DNA of 64,000 nt from Neomonachus schauinslandi (GCF_002201575.2 NC_058417.1:52747837-52811836), one strand, 5' to 3'; shown: positions 42,061 through 52,270, counted from the stretch's first letter. Numbers and translations: made by a program. The notes: generated from the letters alone by a model not told the origin.

Positions 42061-42283
42061 CCCACAATGAGATAACACTATATACACCTATTAGAACAGT
42101 TAAAATTAAAAAGACTGACCTTGCCAACTGTTGGTGAGGGTGTGGAGCACCTGGAAGTCTCCTGCATTGCTGGCAGGAGTGTAAAATGGTCCAACCACTT
42201 TGGGAAACAATCTGGCAGTTTCTTATAAGGCTAAATATACATTTCACATATGACCCAACAATTCTACTTCTACACATCTATTT

Positions 42284-42503
42284 TTTTTTTTTTTTTTTTT
42301 GTTTTTTTTTTTTTAAGATTTTATTTATTTATTTGAGACAGAGAGAATGAGAGAGAGAGAGCACATGAGAGGGGGGAGGGTCAGAGGCAGAAGCAGGCTC
42401 CCCGCCGAGCAGGGAGTCCGATGCGGGACTCGATCCCGGGACTCCAGGATCACGACCTGAGCTGAAGGCAGTCACTTAACCAACTGAGCCACCCAGGCGC
42501 CCG
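42284..42503 (-). mobile_element. Can-SINE, minus strand, within L1
   Basis: Long poly-T (with one G), aagattttatttatttattt, GA-rich body, gcaggctccccgccgagcag, gatcacgacctgagctgaag and gagccacccaggcgcccg. Target-site duplication tctacacatctattt at 42269-42283 and 42504-42518. Confidence 0.95.
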
Positions 42504-42946
42504 TCTACACATCTATTTACCCGAGAGAAGTGACAACGTATGTCCATACAAAGACTTGTATGCTAATGTTCAAAAGAGCTTTATTTATAAAAGCCCCAAG
42601 CCAAAAAAAACCCAAATGTCCACCGAAAGAATGAGTAAATAAATTGTGGCTAATTTATGCAATGGAACTCTACTCAACAACAAAAGAGGATGAATAGCTC
42701 GTGCGTGCAAAAAATACCTCAAAACATTTTGCTGAGCAAAAGACTCCGAACACCAAACAGTACACACTCTATGACTCCAGTGAAATCCTAGAAAGGCAGA
42801 ACTCTTACCCACAGTGACAGGAAGCAGGCGAGAGGTTGCCTGAGGCTGGTGGTGAGGGTGGGGATTGGCTGTAAATAGTTGTGAAGACACCGTGGGCTTC
42901 TGTGTCTTTATTGTTATAAATGTTTGTCAAAACCGATCAAACTGAG

Positions 42947-43139
42947 GGGCGACTGGGTGGCGCAGTTGGTTAAGTGTCTGACTCAGTTTTGACTCAGGTC
43001 ATGATCTCAGGGTCGTGGGATCAAGCTCCACCTCAGGCTCTGAGCTCAGTGTGGAGTCTGCTTGAGGTTCTCTGTCTTCCTCTCCCTCTGCCCCTCCCCC
43101 ACTCTCTCTCTCTAAAATAAATAAATAAATCTTAAAAAA
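42947..43139 (+). mobile_element. Can-SINE, older sub-type, plus strand, within L1
   Basis: Head gggcgactgggtggcgcagt, gtgtctgactcagttttgac, tcatgatctcagggtcgtgg, agtctgcttgaggttctctg, tail aaataaataaataaatctta. Target-site duplication ccgatcaaactgag (42933-42946) and ctgatcaaactgag (43140-43153). Confidence 0.94.
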
Positions 43140-43200
43140 CTGATCAAACTGAGTACATTTTGTGTATGTAAATTGTATCTCAATAAAGTCAATTTTAAAA

Positions 43201-43644
43201 AAGTGAATGGGGCAACCCCGTTGTATGATATCATGTGCTTTCCATATATGTGCAAATATACACATTTCCACATAAATATATAAGAGCATAGAAACATCCA
43301 GAAGGATACAACCAAAATAGATGTATTGTTGACCTCTGGGCAGAGGGAGGGGACAGGACTGTGATTCAGGTAAGGTAAAGGGACGTTAGCTTTCACCTCA
43401 GTGCTTTCATTTTTCGGAAGAGAAGTGGGCTCATGTATTACCTTGTGCTTAGATTTCCAGAAAGGGTGAAGAGTAAGTACAGGTGAGCAGGGTTTTGTGT
43501 TTTTTTACCATCAAATACCAACTGCATGTCTTCTACCTGTTTGGACCAGCGATTCCCTTCAATTATTTATCGAGCATCTATGTTTCTAGCAACATAAAAT
43601 GAGACACAGTTCTTCCTTTCTGGGCTCCGACTCTTCCTTCAGTT
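43201..43644. other. Mixed old-repeat and unique sequence between L1 and right arm
   Basis: 43205-43345 (catagaaacatccagaagga, tattgttgacctctgggcag) resembles an old L1 3' piece. 43558-43620 (aattatttatcgagcatcta, gagacacagttcttcctttc) resembles the old repeat seen at 39.9 kb. No gene. Confidence 0.4.
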
Positions 43645-43917
43645 CACCCCAAAGAAGCCAGAGAGTCCGAGATTCGAAACCCATTACTCACTAGCTGGGG
43701 ACCCAGTTCACCCAAATGTTTAAGTTTCACATTTTCTGGATCATAATAGCCCCCGCCACGTAGCACTCCCGAGGGGTCAGTGCAGAAATGGGGGCCAAGA
43801 GCTTGGTATCAGGCTTGATAAATGAGTGCCGAGATTACTGTTTTATTATTATTACCATATTTTATTGATGCTAAGACACAGTCTTCTCATATTTTAAATA
43901 TTCCCGGAATTGGACAC
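43645..43917 (-). repeat. Right arm of the 273-bp near-perfect inverted repeat
   Basis: Reverse-complement partner of 40977-41249; 271 of 273 positions agree. The two differing bases are 43717-43718 (tg). Read in one orientation the left arm has aaatgttt and the right arm aaacattt; both follow by a single C-to-T step on opposite strands from aaacgttt, the pattern of independent CpG deamination after duplication. The MIR within is therefore on the minus strand here. Confidence 0.93.
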
Positions 43918-45124
43918 ATTTTACAACTGACGCAACAATTTATTTGTCAGAGTTTTTTTTTCCTTTCTTGGTGCATAAAATAATGATGCACCTTATAATC
44001 AGTGATGTCTTAGGTTGTATGAAATATGGTGATAGCATTTTGCTCATAGCTTTCCTGCGAGGCCCTGTCGATATTTAACCAACGCTAAAAACAGGGAGAA
44101 AAGCTAATTCTCTTACCAGCCTCGGGAGAAAGAGAAAAGGCAGGAATGATTTAATTAAACCATCACTGCCACTAGTCCAACAATAGAATGTTCTGTCTGG
44201 CGCAACCGTCACTTTGGAGACGGTGCAGCCACCCAGAAGCTCCTCGGGTACCGCTTTCCGTCCACTTTCTAGTGTGCTACCTCTTCGCTGTATGGCCAAC
44301 GCTGGTCCCTTTTGCTCTTGTCCAAATTACCTCCATCGGCCGCTTAAGCATCCCCACAAGCAGGCTTCCCTCTGCACAAAAAGATCACAATATCCTTGGG
44401 GTGATCCTTTACCAGCACCTCTGTTCACCCCATGCCATGGCCATCTAAAAATTCTGATGCCATTATCATGGTCTTCACCCACTTGGAACCCTTTTGTACA
44501 TTGGATGGGTTCTCAGTAACAAGCCACAGGAGACAACCCCCATTTCTACACAAAGAGATGCTCTGTAAAGAAAGCGGGAGGCTCATAGAGGTGAGGGGAA
44601 GGGTGGAGAGAAGGGCTGGGCCAACCAACAGGAGCAAAAGGAGAGCAGGCAGAACAAAATGGCTAGACTACTGCTACAACAGCCCCCGCTTACCGCCCCA
44701 GCCCCACGACGCTCTCTCAGCCTTTGCGCTGCAAGCACTGCTCACCTCCCCTGAGGACCCCGCATCTCTCCCTCAATACCCAAGTTTGGGCTGGGAACTT
44801 GCGGAGTGGAGAAAGGAAATGTTGATCACCCACCATCCAGTGGGACTCACCTGGGGAATTCTTGTCACTGAGGGGGGGGAGTACGGATGCTCTGCACAGC
44901 TGAGAAATGGCCAATGTTCACAACTTTCATCTTTAAGAATGCTCATTTTTAATGCTTTAAGCGCTAGGGATTGATTTGAAAACCCAACGCTCAGAAATGT
45001 TTTCTGTTTGGGATTTTGTCAGCAGTTCAGGCAAGCTACCCCAGAAAAGCAGGTTTCCCCCTCCATCCCAAATCACTGAGGCTCAATGGGCTCAATGGCT
45101 CCCCATAAGAAGGGTTAACACACG
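43918..45124. other. Unique stretch, nothing recognised
   Basis: No gene. A 180-codon plus frame (44432-44974) has no domain. 43925-44040 is AT-rich (cataaaataatgatgcacct). Confidence 0.4.
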
Positions 45125-45311
45125 GGATGCCTGGGTGGCTCAGTCGGTCAAGCACCTGCCTTCAGCGCAGATCATGATCCCAGGATCTTGGGATGAGTCC
45201 CACATAGGGCACCTTGCTCAGCAGGAAGCCTGCTTCTCCCTCTCCCACTCCCCCTGCTTGTGTTCCCTCTCTCGCTGTGTCTCTCTCTGTCAAATAAATA
45301 AATAAAATCTT

Positions 45312-45348
<37 letters not shown>

Positions 45349-45353
45349 AATAA
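45125..45353 (+). mobile_element. Can-SINE, plus strand, long (AAAT)n tail
   Basis: Head ggatgcctgggtggctcagt, gcctgccttcagcgcag-like A-box side, middle agcaggaagcctgcttctcc, CT-rich body, caaataaataaataaaatct and an (AAAT)n run at about 45316-45350. No clear target-site duplication was seen. Confidence 0.93.
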
Positions 45354-45487
45354 TCATGAAAAGAGGTCATCTAGAATTATAAATTATGGTATGTCAATGT
45401 GATATGTGATAGTTAACTAAATATTGAAAGAAATAAAGACACTTGTGTATTTTCTTAGCTAAGGCTTAATTTATCAATCAGAATTAA

Positions 45488-45822
45488 AACCACTGGGTCT
45501 CAGAACAGCAATGTCACTCTGGAACTTATTAGAAAAGCAAATTCTTGGGGCACCTGGGTGGCTCCGTTGGTTAATCAGCCTGACCCTTGACCTCAGCTCA
45601 GGTCTTGATCTCAGGGTCGTGAGTTCAGGCCCCGCATTGGGCTCCACGGTGGGCATGGAGCGTATTTAAAAAAAAAAAAAAAAAAAAGATTAAAAAAAGG
45701 AAGGCAAATCCTTGGGCCCTTCCTTAAACCTGGTGAATCTGACACTGCTGGGTGGCGCCCCAAAGTTTGTTTTAACAAGCCCTCCAGGTGAATTTGATAT
45801 TTGCTGAAGTCTGAGAACTGTT
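45488..45822 (+). mobile_element. MER5A hAT remnant split by a SINE
   Basis: Left part: aaccactgggtctcagaaca, cttattagaaaagcaaattc; right part: ccttccttaaacctggtgaa, ttgttttaacaagccctcca, ggtgaatttgatatttgctg, aagtctgagaactg. The parts join into the MER5A order when the SINE is skipped. Confidence 0.8.
45550..45700 (+). mobile_element. Short old Can-SINE with target-site duplication
   Basis: Head gggcacctgggtggctccgt, ggttaatcagcctgaccctt, ctcagggtcgtgagttcagg, tgggctccacggtgggcatg, then A-rich tail; it lacks the CT-rich body of younger copies. Flanks aaagcaaattcttggg (45534-45549) and aaggcaaatccttggg (45701-45716) differ at two positions. Confidence 0.88.
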
Positions 45823-45847
45823 GGCCTCATCTTGACCTTGACTATAT

Positions 45848-46005
45848 TTGAGAATCATCTGGGGAGCTTTTAAAATACTCAGTGCTTGGGTCCCACCCCC
45901 AAACCAATTTAATCTGTCTGGTGAGGAAAGGGGTGTTTTTTTCCCCCCTTTTCTTTTCTTTTCAAGCTTCCTAGATGACTAATGTACAGTCGGGGTTGAG
46001 GGACA
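45848..46005 (+). mobile_element. MER5-type hAT remnant
   Basis: tttgagaatcatctggggag, cttttaaaatactcagtgct, tgggtcccacccccaaacca and atttaatctgtctggtgagg resemble the MER5A left two thirds. A T/C-rich insertion follows at 45932-45965. Confidence 0.5.
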
Positions 46006-46026
46006 CAGATGTAACTCATGATTATG

Positions 46027-46068
46027 TAGAATGTGTCTTTTTTTTTTTTTTTTTTTAGAATGTGTCTT
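46027..46068 (-). mobile_element. Poly-T insertion with 13-bp direct repeats
   Basis: The string tagaatgtgtctt occurs at 46027-46039 and again at 46056-46068, with only T16 between. A target-site duplication enclosing just a poly-A/T tract is what is left by a retrotransposition event that stopped within the tail. A tandem duplication with T expansion is the alternative. Confidence 0.6.
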
Positions 46069-47074
46069 AATTCATGCAAACCTCTGAGCTCCCTTGGGAG
46101 GGTAGGTTTTTGTCTCTACCACCTTGAGATTTTTTTTAGTTCCTTCCGCTGCCTTTGACAAGCACTTTCTGCTAAACTGATCCATCATCTTAAGGAAGGA
46201 AAATCCAACCCATCCCGGGACAACAGTGGCTCTTACCCAGTAGCACAAAGCCCCCATGCGCCTCCTGACCAGCGCAGGATTCTGAGTGCCCATCTTTTCC
46301 TTGTCTAAAGGAAAGGGTTACATAATCCACTTTGTTAACATGCCCTCGCCACCCCCTCAGCCCCAAATCACTGGGAATCAGAACTGCCAGATGTAGCTTG
46401 GGTTAAAAGCAGCTATTGTTGGAAGTCAAGAATCTTCCCTGTCTCTCAATTTGGGATCCTGTTTGCCTGTTGACTTCTTTTCCTTCTATTGCAAATGAGT
46501 TTACTTACTTGCTGGGGAATATGGCCACAGGCAGCTTTAAGATTACCTCATTTTCACAGGGACCCAAGAGGAAAGAAGGCGTCTCTCATCAGACTCAATA
46601 TAGAAAATCCCAGGAACCGCTTCTCATGGCTTAGCCTGGCCTCTTGGATAGAGATTGCTCGAGTACCGTGGCCAGGGGAGCTGGGTTTGTGACCAGGGTG
46701 CAGGGAAAGGATGCTGCGCAGACATCTCCCAAAGTCCCCAAAGGTCAGTTAACCCTTCAACCACTTTAAGTTGACTCACTTTTCATATCTGAATCAATAC
46801 GTATGTTTTCTGATGCAGACTGCCTTCCTTCTAAAGGTCAAGCTTATCAGAGCTTTAACATTCATCACCACACAAAAAGACCGTTCAAGAAGAATATTTT
46901 AAGAAGACGAGGTTTTCGCCAATCTGAGGGCATCCGGAGAGAACAGCCAGGATGGGGAGGGGCTCAGAACTGTGTCGTCTGAAGAATCGTTGGAAACCGG
47001 GGTGTGAAACACTAGCGGAAGAGACTCAGGGGACTTGCCGGCTCTTGTTAACATTCAGAACCCTCAAGTAAGAG
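46069..47074. other. Unique stretch, nothing recognised
   Basis: No gene or clear repeat. Short frames only. Confidence 0.4.
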
Positions 47075-47215
47075 AATGTTAACTTGTTCCACCTGGCTTC
47101 ACAAGCAAAATTATTCCCTAACTGCCCACAGGATGAGGTCCAACTCCTTAGCCTAGAGCCCAACACCCACATCCACTTTCCAGAGCCTTCTCTGACCTCA
47201 TCTCTGTGTTCAGAG
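47075..47215 (-). repeat. L2 fragment
   Basis: Plus strand: ctgcccacaggatgaggtcc, aactccttagcctagagccc and cagagccttctctgacctca match the L2 reverse complement (ctgcctacaagatgaagtccaaactccttagcctgg). Confidence 0.6.
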
Positions 47216-47695
47216 GAAAATAACGCTGGCCTCTCGAGGAAGGCGGCAAGACAGATTTCATTCAGACGACTTGGCCAGTGTAAATGTGCTCTCCTCCAAC
47301 CAGGACAAAGACGCCTAAGAGCCTGACAGGAGAACAGAGAGGGAACAAAGGCGCTGCAGGGACGTGCAAAAGGAGGAACAAGATTCGGCTGCATTGCATT
47401 TTCTTGACCACAAAGTCAACACGGGAGCGGGGCGTCCTCTTCGGGGACACAGCCTATCCCAGGTGCAAGGCAGGCTTAAGTTTGGTCAAGCCACAGAGTC
47501 TGGGCAAGTTCTTGGTGCCATGTGGGCGTTCACACCAGGCACAGGCAGCAGGAGACTTGGAGGAGTCCCCGGGGGCGCTTGGGGATGACCTTCTTGTGCT
47601 AGTACCCTCCTGGACACAAGACCACTCTGGCCTCTCACTGCCCGCCCTGGGCACTCCTGCTGGGGCTACGTTTAACCAGTCTAGACAAATGCGTC
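47216..47695. other. Unique stretch, nothing recognised
   Basis: A 191-codon plus frame (47284-47859) is open but lacks domains and continues into a MIR. No gene. Confidence 0.4.
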
Positions 47696-47925
47696 AGAGT
47701 GTTTACATTGAGTCTGTACAGTGGTATTTTATAGGCAAAGAAAGTGGGCTACACAGATTTCAGTCTTTGCTGCAACATACACATGCAACTTTGAACAGAT
47801 TCGTTAACCTTGTTGAGTGCATTTTCTCAGCTCTGAATGGACATAATAATAACGTCTAGCTATTTGGGTTGATGGGAAAATAAATGAGATTTCACAGACT
47901 AGGCATCTAGCCTGCCCCATGGTAT
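47696..47925 (-). repeat. MIR remnant
   Basis: Reverse-complement order: caactttgaacagattcgtt, aaccttgttgagtgcatttt, ctcagctctgaatggacata, ataataacgtctagctattt, gaaaataaatgagatttcac, agactaggcatctagcctg. Confidence 0.65.
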
Positions 47926-48174
47926 GATGCTTAAGAAAACTTACTTCCTCTCACCCAAATGGTTGTAATTGTTTCATTCTGTTGTGTCCCAAAACGTGAG
48001 TTGATGTCCAAGTGTTTTGGAGGACAGAGAGCATATCTCAGTTGCATGATGTCGTTTATAATTAAAGACTCAATAAAGGCTCTGCTTTCTGATGATCAGG
48101 GCTTCTAAGGTCCCTCTGGTCCATGTGGCTACATTAGCTATCCAACTCTCTTAATCTAAACGTGTAGGGCAAGG

Positions 48175-48340
48175 CTTCCCCGAAAGAGATCCGAGTGTCA
48201 CCTCCATCAGGGTCACCTGAGTATCACAATCAAGCTTCTTTGCTTGGCATCCAGATGTCCAGCCCCACGGCAGACTCTGGGCATCTGGATGTGAACCAGC
48301 TCCCTGAAGCAACTCTTAAGTGCACTGAATTTCAGGTTGA
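48175..48340 (+). mobile_element. MER5A-like remnant
   Basis: cacctccatcagggtcacct, gagtatcacaatcaagcttc, gcatccagatgtccagcccc, acggcagactctgggcatct, gatgtgaaccagctccc. The order is that of MER5A, quite diverged. Confidence 0.45.
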
Positions 48341-48785
48341 AGGATGAGGCCCAAAGTTCTCCACCAGGGCAAGAGTGTGCCTCACCATCATGAGCCTCAA
48401 AGCCTAGGGACTCCATCACATTGTGTCCAGGAGTGGAGGTTACCATGATACCCCATTTCCCCATTTCCAAAAAGTGGGAAGAATAACACAAAATGACCCA
48501 TCCTCCTAATCCAGAACTACTAAAATTCTGTTGTGCCTCCTGAAGCCACAAGCCTCCCCTTCCTTGGGCTTCGGTCCCTTTAATCTCTATAGTCCTCGGT
48601 TCGCCCATTTGCTAAAAGGCAAAAACACTCAATTTTGTTCTGGGGAATGACCACTTGGTCCCAGCTTGCCCACTGAAAATTCCAAGTGGTCCCCTCAGCA
48701 CAGCTGATCTCCCTAGTTGGCACAGAGCAGGTGCTTTTGAAGCTGTGCCCTCTATGTAAGACTGTAGCCAGGGTGGGTTGAGATG
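48341..48785. other. Unique stretch, nothing recognised
   Basis: A perfect-looking inverted pair, gaccacttggtcccagcttg and ccaagtggtcccc, lies at 48650-48705. No gene. Confidence 0.4.
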
Positions 48786-48787
48786 AT

Positions 48788-48925
48788 GTTCATAGACCCT
48801 TGCTTCTTAAATATGGCACTGGACCAAGGAACTCACTAGAAATGGAGGACCTTGCCCTGCCCCAGACCTACTGATTCAGGGTCTGCATCTAACAGTTTAC
48901 CAGGTGGCTCATTCCCAGCCATCTG
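48788..48925 (+). mobile_element. MER5A hAT remnant
   Basis: ttgcttcttaaatatggcac, tggaccaaggaactcactag, ccctgccccagacctactga, ttcagggtctgcatctaaca, gtttaccaggtggctcattc follow MER5A (cccaccccagacctactgaatcag). Confidence 0.7.
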
Positions 48926-49498
48926 TGAAGGGCTTGCCTTGGTGCTCAACAAATGCTAGTTCTGTTGTACCCCTTCCCTAACAGAGCTCACAAAACAAGA
49001 GCTTCTTAGGGAAGGCATAAGCCAACTGGGTCTCCTTAAAGAAAAATCCAAAAGCAATTTCAACATCCCCCATCCTGGGACTGAGGCTTTCATTCTTCTA
49101 AGTTTCCAGGAAGGAGTTGTCAGATGAGGGTAGAACCAAGGAAAGTCCTAGAATTAGGAGCTTCAACAATATAAGCAGAGGTAGAGTTGATTTAATCATG
49201 GTGAGTACCCTGGACTGCCCCCACTCAACAGACTCAACATAGACAAAACTCGCTAAGCTGAGAGGAGTGACAGAACTCACACGGGCGTTTCTCCCACTCC
49301 TCCTGATTCCAGGGACTGGTGAGTCATCAAGTCAGCCTGAACCATCATGGCAGTCAGTCCTGGCAACATGGTCCTGGCAACATGGGGGCTGGTCTGGCGA
49401 AGCCCCTGGGGGCAGGCAACCCACTGACAGGACACAGGGTGTTCTCACAAGGCCCCTCCAGGTTAGTGGGGCAACCTCATTAGCATACGGCCATTTTC
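48926..49498. other. Unique stretch with a tandem 14-mer
   Basis: The string tcctggcaacatgg occurs twice in tandem at 49357-49384. No gene or large repeat recognised. Confidence 0.45.
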
Positions 49499-49499
49499 A

Positions 49500-49815
49500 G
49501 TGACCCACCTGCAGGTGGCAAGCAGCCGTTTAATGTCCATTTTGCCAAGAGGCTGTGCCCTGACCGAGGCTTCATGGAATTAGCCCTGCAGGGCTCAGAG
49601 GAAGTGCCTCAGAGAGATCCCGCTCAGATTAATGTGTAAAATTTAATTATGAAGTCCTAGGCTATCTCAACGTTTAAAGCCATTTATGCAGCCTGGGAGC
49701 TCCGGAGCCCTCCCAGTCCTGTGCCTAGGGAGGCCGGGCAGCCCTTTGATCATTGACCGATGAGAAAAATCTCAGTTTGCATATTAAGGTCAGGAAATGA
49801 TCCGTTCACTTTTCT
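49500..49815. promoter_or_regulatory. Candidate conserved noncoding element
   Basis: Repeat-free with caagcagccgtttaatgtcc, attttgccaagaggctgtgc (NFI-like tgccaag), gagatcccgctcagattaat, gtgtaaaatttaattatgaa, gtcctaggctatctcaacgt, ttaaagccatttatgcagcc, tgatcattgaccgatgag. TTTAATTATG and CAGATTAATG are homeodomain-type cores. Confidence 0.4.
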
Positions 49816-49977
49816 CGCTAAATGGCCAGAGGATTCATCTTGTGGAGAAAGAGCAGTTTTAAAACTCCAAGAGGACACAGGGACCTCCGGAAGCCACTGG
49901 GCCACATCCCCATCTCTAAGCGGCTCTCTAACCAAATTCAATTGCCAGATAAAGGTCAAAGATACAAGCAAGAAAAA

Positions 49978-50215
49978 AAATCTCTGTCTTCAAGAAACTC
50001 ATAAATGAAACAGGAGACAGACACACACAGCACTGATAAGTAAGTGCTGTACAGAGGGGGAGATTAACTCACGCTTTGGGGGTATTCCTGGAAGGCTTCC
50101 CAGGGGAGGTGGCACTTCCTGGGGTTTTGAAGAATAGAGTTGTTCTTGCAAATAAAGGAGTGGGTGGGTATGGGGAAGAACACTTCAGGCAGGACTATGT
50201 TGGCTTCAAAATATG
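49978..50215 (+). repeat. Ancient mammalian repeat fragment
   Basis: Order: ctctgtcttcaagaaactca, acaggagacagacacacaca, gataagtaagtgctgtacag, attcctggaaggcttcccag, gggaggtggcacttcctggg, gttttgaagaata. Same family as at 3112, 3528 and 16085. Confidence 0.6.
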
Positions 50216-50224
50216 TAGGAACAA

Positions 50225-50405
50225 AGCTTCTTCCATCCAACTTACCTCTCTGGAAGATTCTCTCCTTCCTCCTGTTTTGCTCTATGTGGAGTTGGGAAAA
50301 CTGGTCAGCATCCGTTCCCTAAAAACTTTAGATTGTTTGCTCCTTGAGGACAGAACTATGCTTCTTTTAGATTCCCAGCAGCATCTGGAAGTGCTGAGCC
50401 CATCC
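50225..50405 (-). repeat. L2 3' fragment
   Basis: Plus strand: aaaactttagattgtttgct, ccttgaggacagaactatgc, ttcttttagattcccagcag, catctggaagtgctg. This is the L2 reverse-complement pattern (agaatgtaagctccatgagggcagggact ... tccccagcacctag). Confidence 0.55.
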
Positions 50406-50534
50406 CCGCTGGGCCCCTAAGGGAACTTTAAAGCCGAGCTGGTGCCCTTAACAGACCACTTCCAGGACCCTCCTCTGCATGAGCCGATGCCTGCCCAAAT
50501 TCAAAACCCCAGCTCCTTTACCCACATGCAGAAG

Positions 50535-50690
50535 TATGATTTCTTTCACCACTTTAATCCTTGCGGAATTAAGAGAGTGAGGCAGGATGAGTGGATTTAC
50601 AGCCTCAAATGAATTTCAAGATGAACAAGAACAATCACAATTAAAATCAAATTTCCAAGAGAGGGTTTGATTCCTTTCAAGGAGAGTGTG
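50535..50690. promoter_or_regulatory. Possible conserved noncoding element
   Basis: AT-rich and repeat-free: gcggaattaagagagtgagg, gatgagtggatttacagcct, caaatgaatttcaagatgaa, caagaacaatcacaattaaa, atcaaatttccaag. Contains Sox-type acaat and homeodomain-type caattaaa strings. Confidence 0.3.
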
Positions 50691-51065
50691 GGCCCGGCCT
50701 TGCCCTCAGCTACAGCAGCTCCTTCGTGGGAAGTCAGATGCTACGAAGCGAGAGTCGGGAGCAAACATCTTGGGGATGCCGCCACCTTTGAAGCTAATTT
50801 TGTGACACAGAGACCGCAGGTACTGCAGAGACCAAACACTGTTTTAATTACTCAGAAAAGCATGAAAAAGTCTTCTTCTCCGTCTTCCTCTCAGGGCGGT
50901 ACCTAGCTGAAGCCCCTGGCTCTCCGCTCACGATCTTCTCCCCGGGCTCTCTGCCTCCTTGGGAGAGTCAGCTATTTTTCCTGTGGCCCAGGGGAGGGTA
51001 AAGGAAGATTCCAGAAGGTAAGGGAGGGATTTGCTCCTAGTTGGTTAGGAAAAAAACATTAGCTG
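50691..51065. other. Unique stretch, nothing recognised
   Basis: No gene or repeat recognised. Confidence 0.4.
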
Positions 51066-51069
51066 CCCA

Positions 51070-51215
51070 ACATCGAGCACTGTGCCAAGAGCTTTACACA
51101 TGTTTTCTTTGATCTTGGAACTCCCCAGGTATTGTTAGCTTTATTTGGTAGATGAGAAACAGACCCAGAGAGGCTTTGAAACTGGCTCAAGGTCACACAG
51201 CTGGTGGGTGGGATT
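51070..51215 (+). repeat. MIR remnant
   Basis: Order: catcgagcactgtgccaaga, gctttacacatgttttcttt, tagatgagaaacagacccag, agaggctttgaaactggctc, aaggtcacacagctggtggg. Confidence 0.8.
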
Positions 51216-51556
51216 TCTGACACACCTTGATGCAGGAGCTCGAGGAGGAAGGCCTGCTCAGAAGCTGAGGAGAGGGAGGACAGGAGCTGGACTTGGCTCC
51301 ATCAGGGAGTCCAGGTCTCTGGGAACTGCCTGCTCACTTCTTCCCCAACCTTCTGGAACATTCCTTGGGGTCTCCAGGAATTTGGTAGGGTCTTCTCTTA
51401 GTCAGGAAGATATGGTTATTCCTCAGTTATTTCCTTATTATAGTGATGTCAGAGTGAGCCGAGGACAAGGCCCATGAAGGAATTTTCGAAGTTCATCCAG
51501 AAGAAGAACTCACCTCTCTGCTGCTCTCCCAGGAAAGGGGGCCGAAACCTAGCGCC

Positions 51557-51760
51557 TGCAAACCTGGGGCGATGCTGCCTCCCTTCAGGGGACATCTGCA
51601 AATGTCTGGAGACATTTTGGGTGGTCCCATCCTGGAGGGAGAGGGGTGACTGGCATGTGGCGGGCGGAGGCCAGGGATGCCGCTCCACATCGTGCAGCCC
51701 CCACTATGAAGGGAGTGATCCAGCCCCAAATGTCCACAGTGCCGGAGTCGAGAAACCCTA
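51557..51760 (+). mobile_element. MER20 hAT-Charlie remnant
   Basis: Order: gcctcccttcaggggacatc, tgcaaatgtctggagacatt, ttgggtggtcccatcctgga, gtggcgggcggaggccaggg, atgccgctccacatcgtgca, cagccccaaatgtccacagt, gccggagtcgagaaaccct. MER20 copies are known to act as progesterone/cAMP-responsive regulatory DNA in placental uterine cells; whether this copy does is unknown. Confidence 0.85.
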
Positions 51761-52270
51761 GCATAAAGGATGCCAATCCATGAGGAAAGAGGACAGAGCC
51801 CCTTAATTTCAGTGCCCTCGACCTGCTGGACGCCAACCCTGTAGGTGGGCCTGGCGACATAACTTGTGTGTGCAGAGGCGAGGTGATGCAAACCAAGCAA
51901 GGGCCCGTCTACGCGCAGGGAAGTGGGTATCAGGGGCTACCATGAAGGCGACCCACCCGTGAAGCCAGTAGAGAGCTCGGAGTCTCCACCTGAGTCCCGT
52001 TCCCGGAACACAGGCTTACTTTTGCTCTGACGTGCCTGGCTCGTCCAAGGCAGCTCAGGCCCAGAACGCAGAGAGGGGCGATACCTGCTGAGAATCTAAA
52101 GTGGCAGGCTCACCTTCCCTTCCAGGAGAAAAAAGTCACTCTTGCCTGCCCGGCAGTGAAGAAGCAGGGCGGAGTGGCCTGTCTGGGAGGCGCTGAGTCG
52201 TCCCTGGCCTTACTGCTTCTTGGGAGGCCCGAAAGGGTCAAGATGCTGGAAGGGTTTTCCAACGCAAAGC
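51761..52270. other. Unique stretch, nothing recognised
   Basis: No gene or repeat recognised. Short frames only. Confidence 0.4.

Larger units (their letters stand above)
41499..43200 (+). mobile_element. 5'-truncated, rearranged L1 carrying three SINEs and an inserted segment
   Basis: Pieces of L1 ORF2 end and 3' UTR in order: gaacctggacccttacctca; aactcaaaatggattgtaga, cctgaatgcaaaatctaaaa; cacaatgagataacactata; gttggtgagggtgtggagca; ttacccgagagaagtgacaa; ccaaatgtccaccgaaagaa; gaggctggtggtgagggtgg; gtacattttgtgtatgtaaa, ttgtatctcaataaagtcaa. Interrupted by an inserted segment (41536-41756) and SINEs at 41864, 42284 and 42947. The reverse transcriptase frame is lost. Confidence 0.85.

Noticed and set aside
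40977..43917. Inverted repeat as terminal inverted repeats of a DNA transposon
   Set aside because: The arms contain a MIR, lack a target-site duplication at their outer edges, and enclose L1 and SINE sequence, not a transposase.
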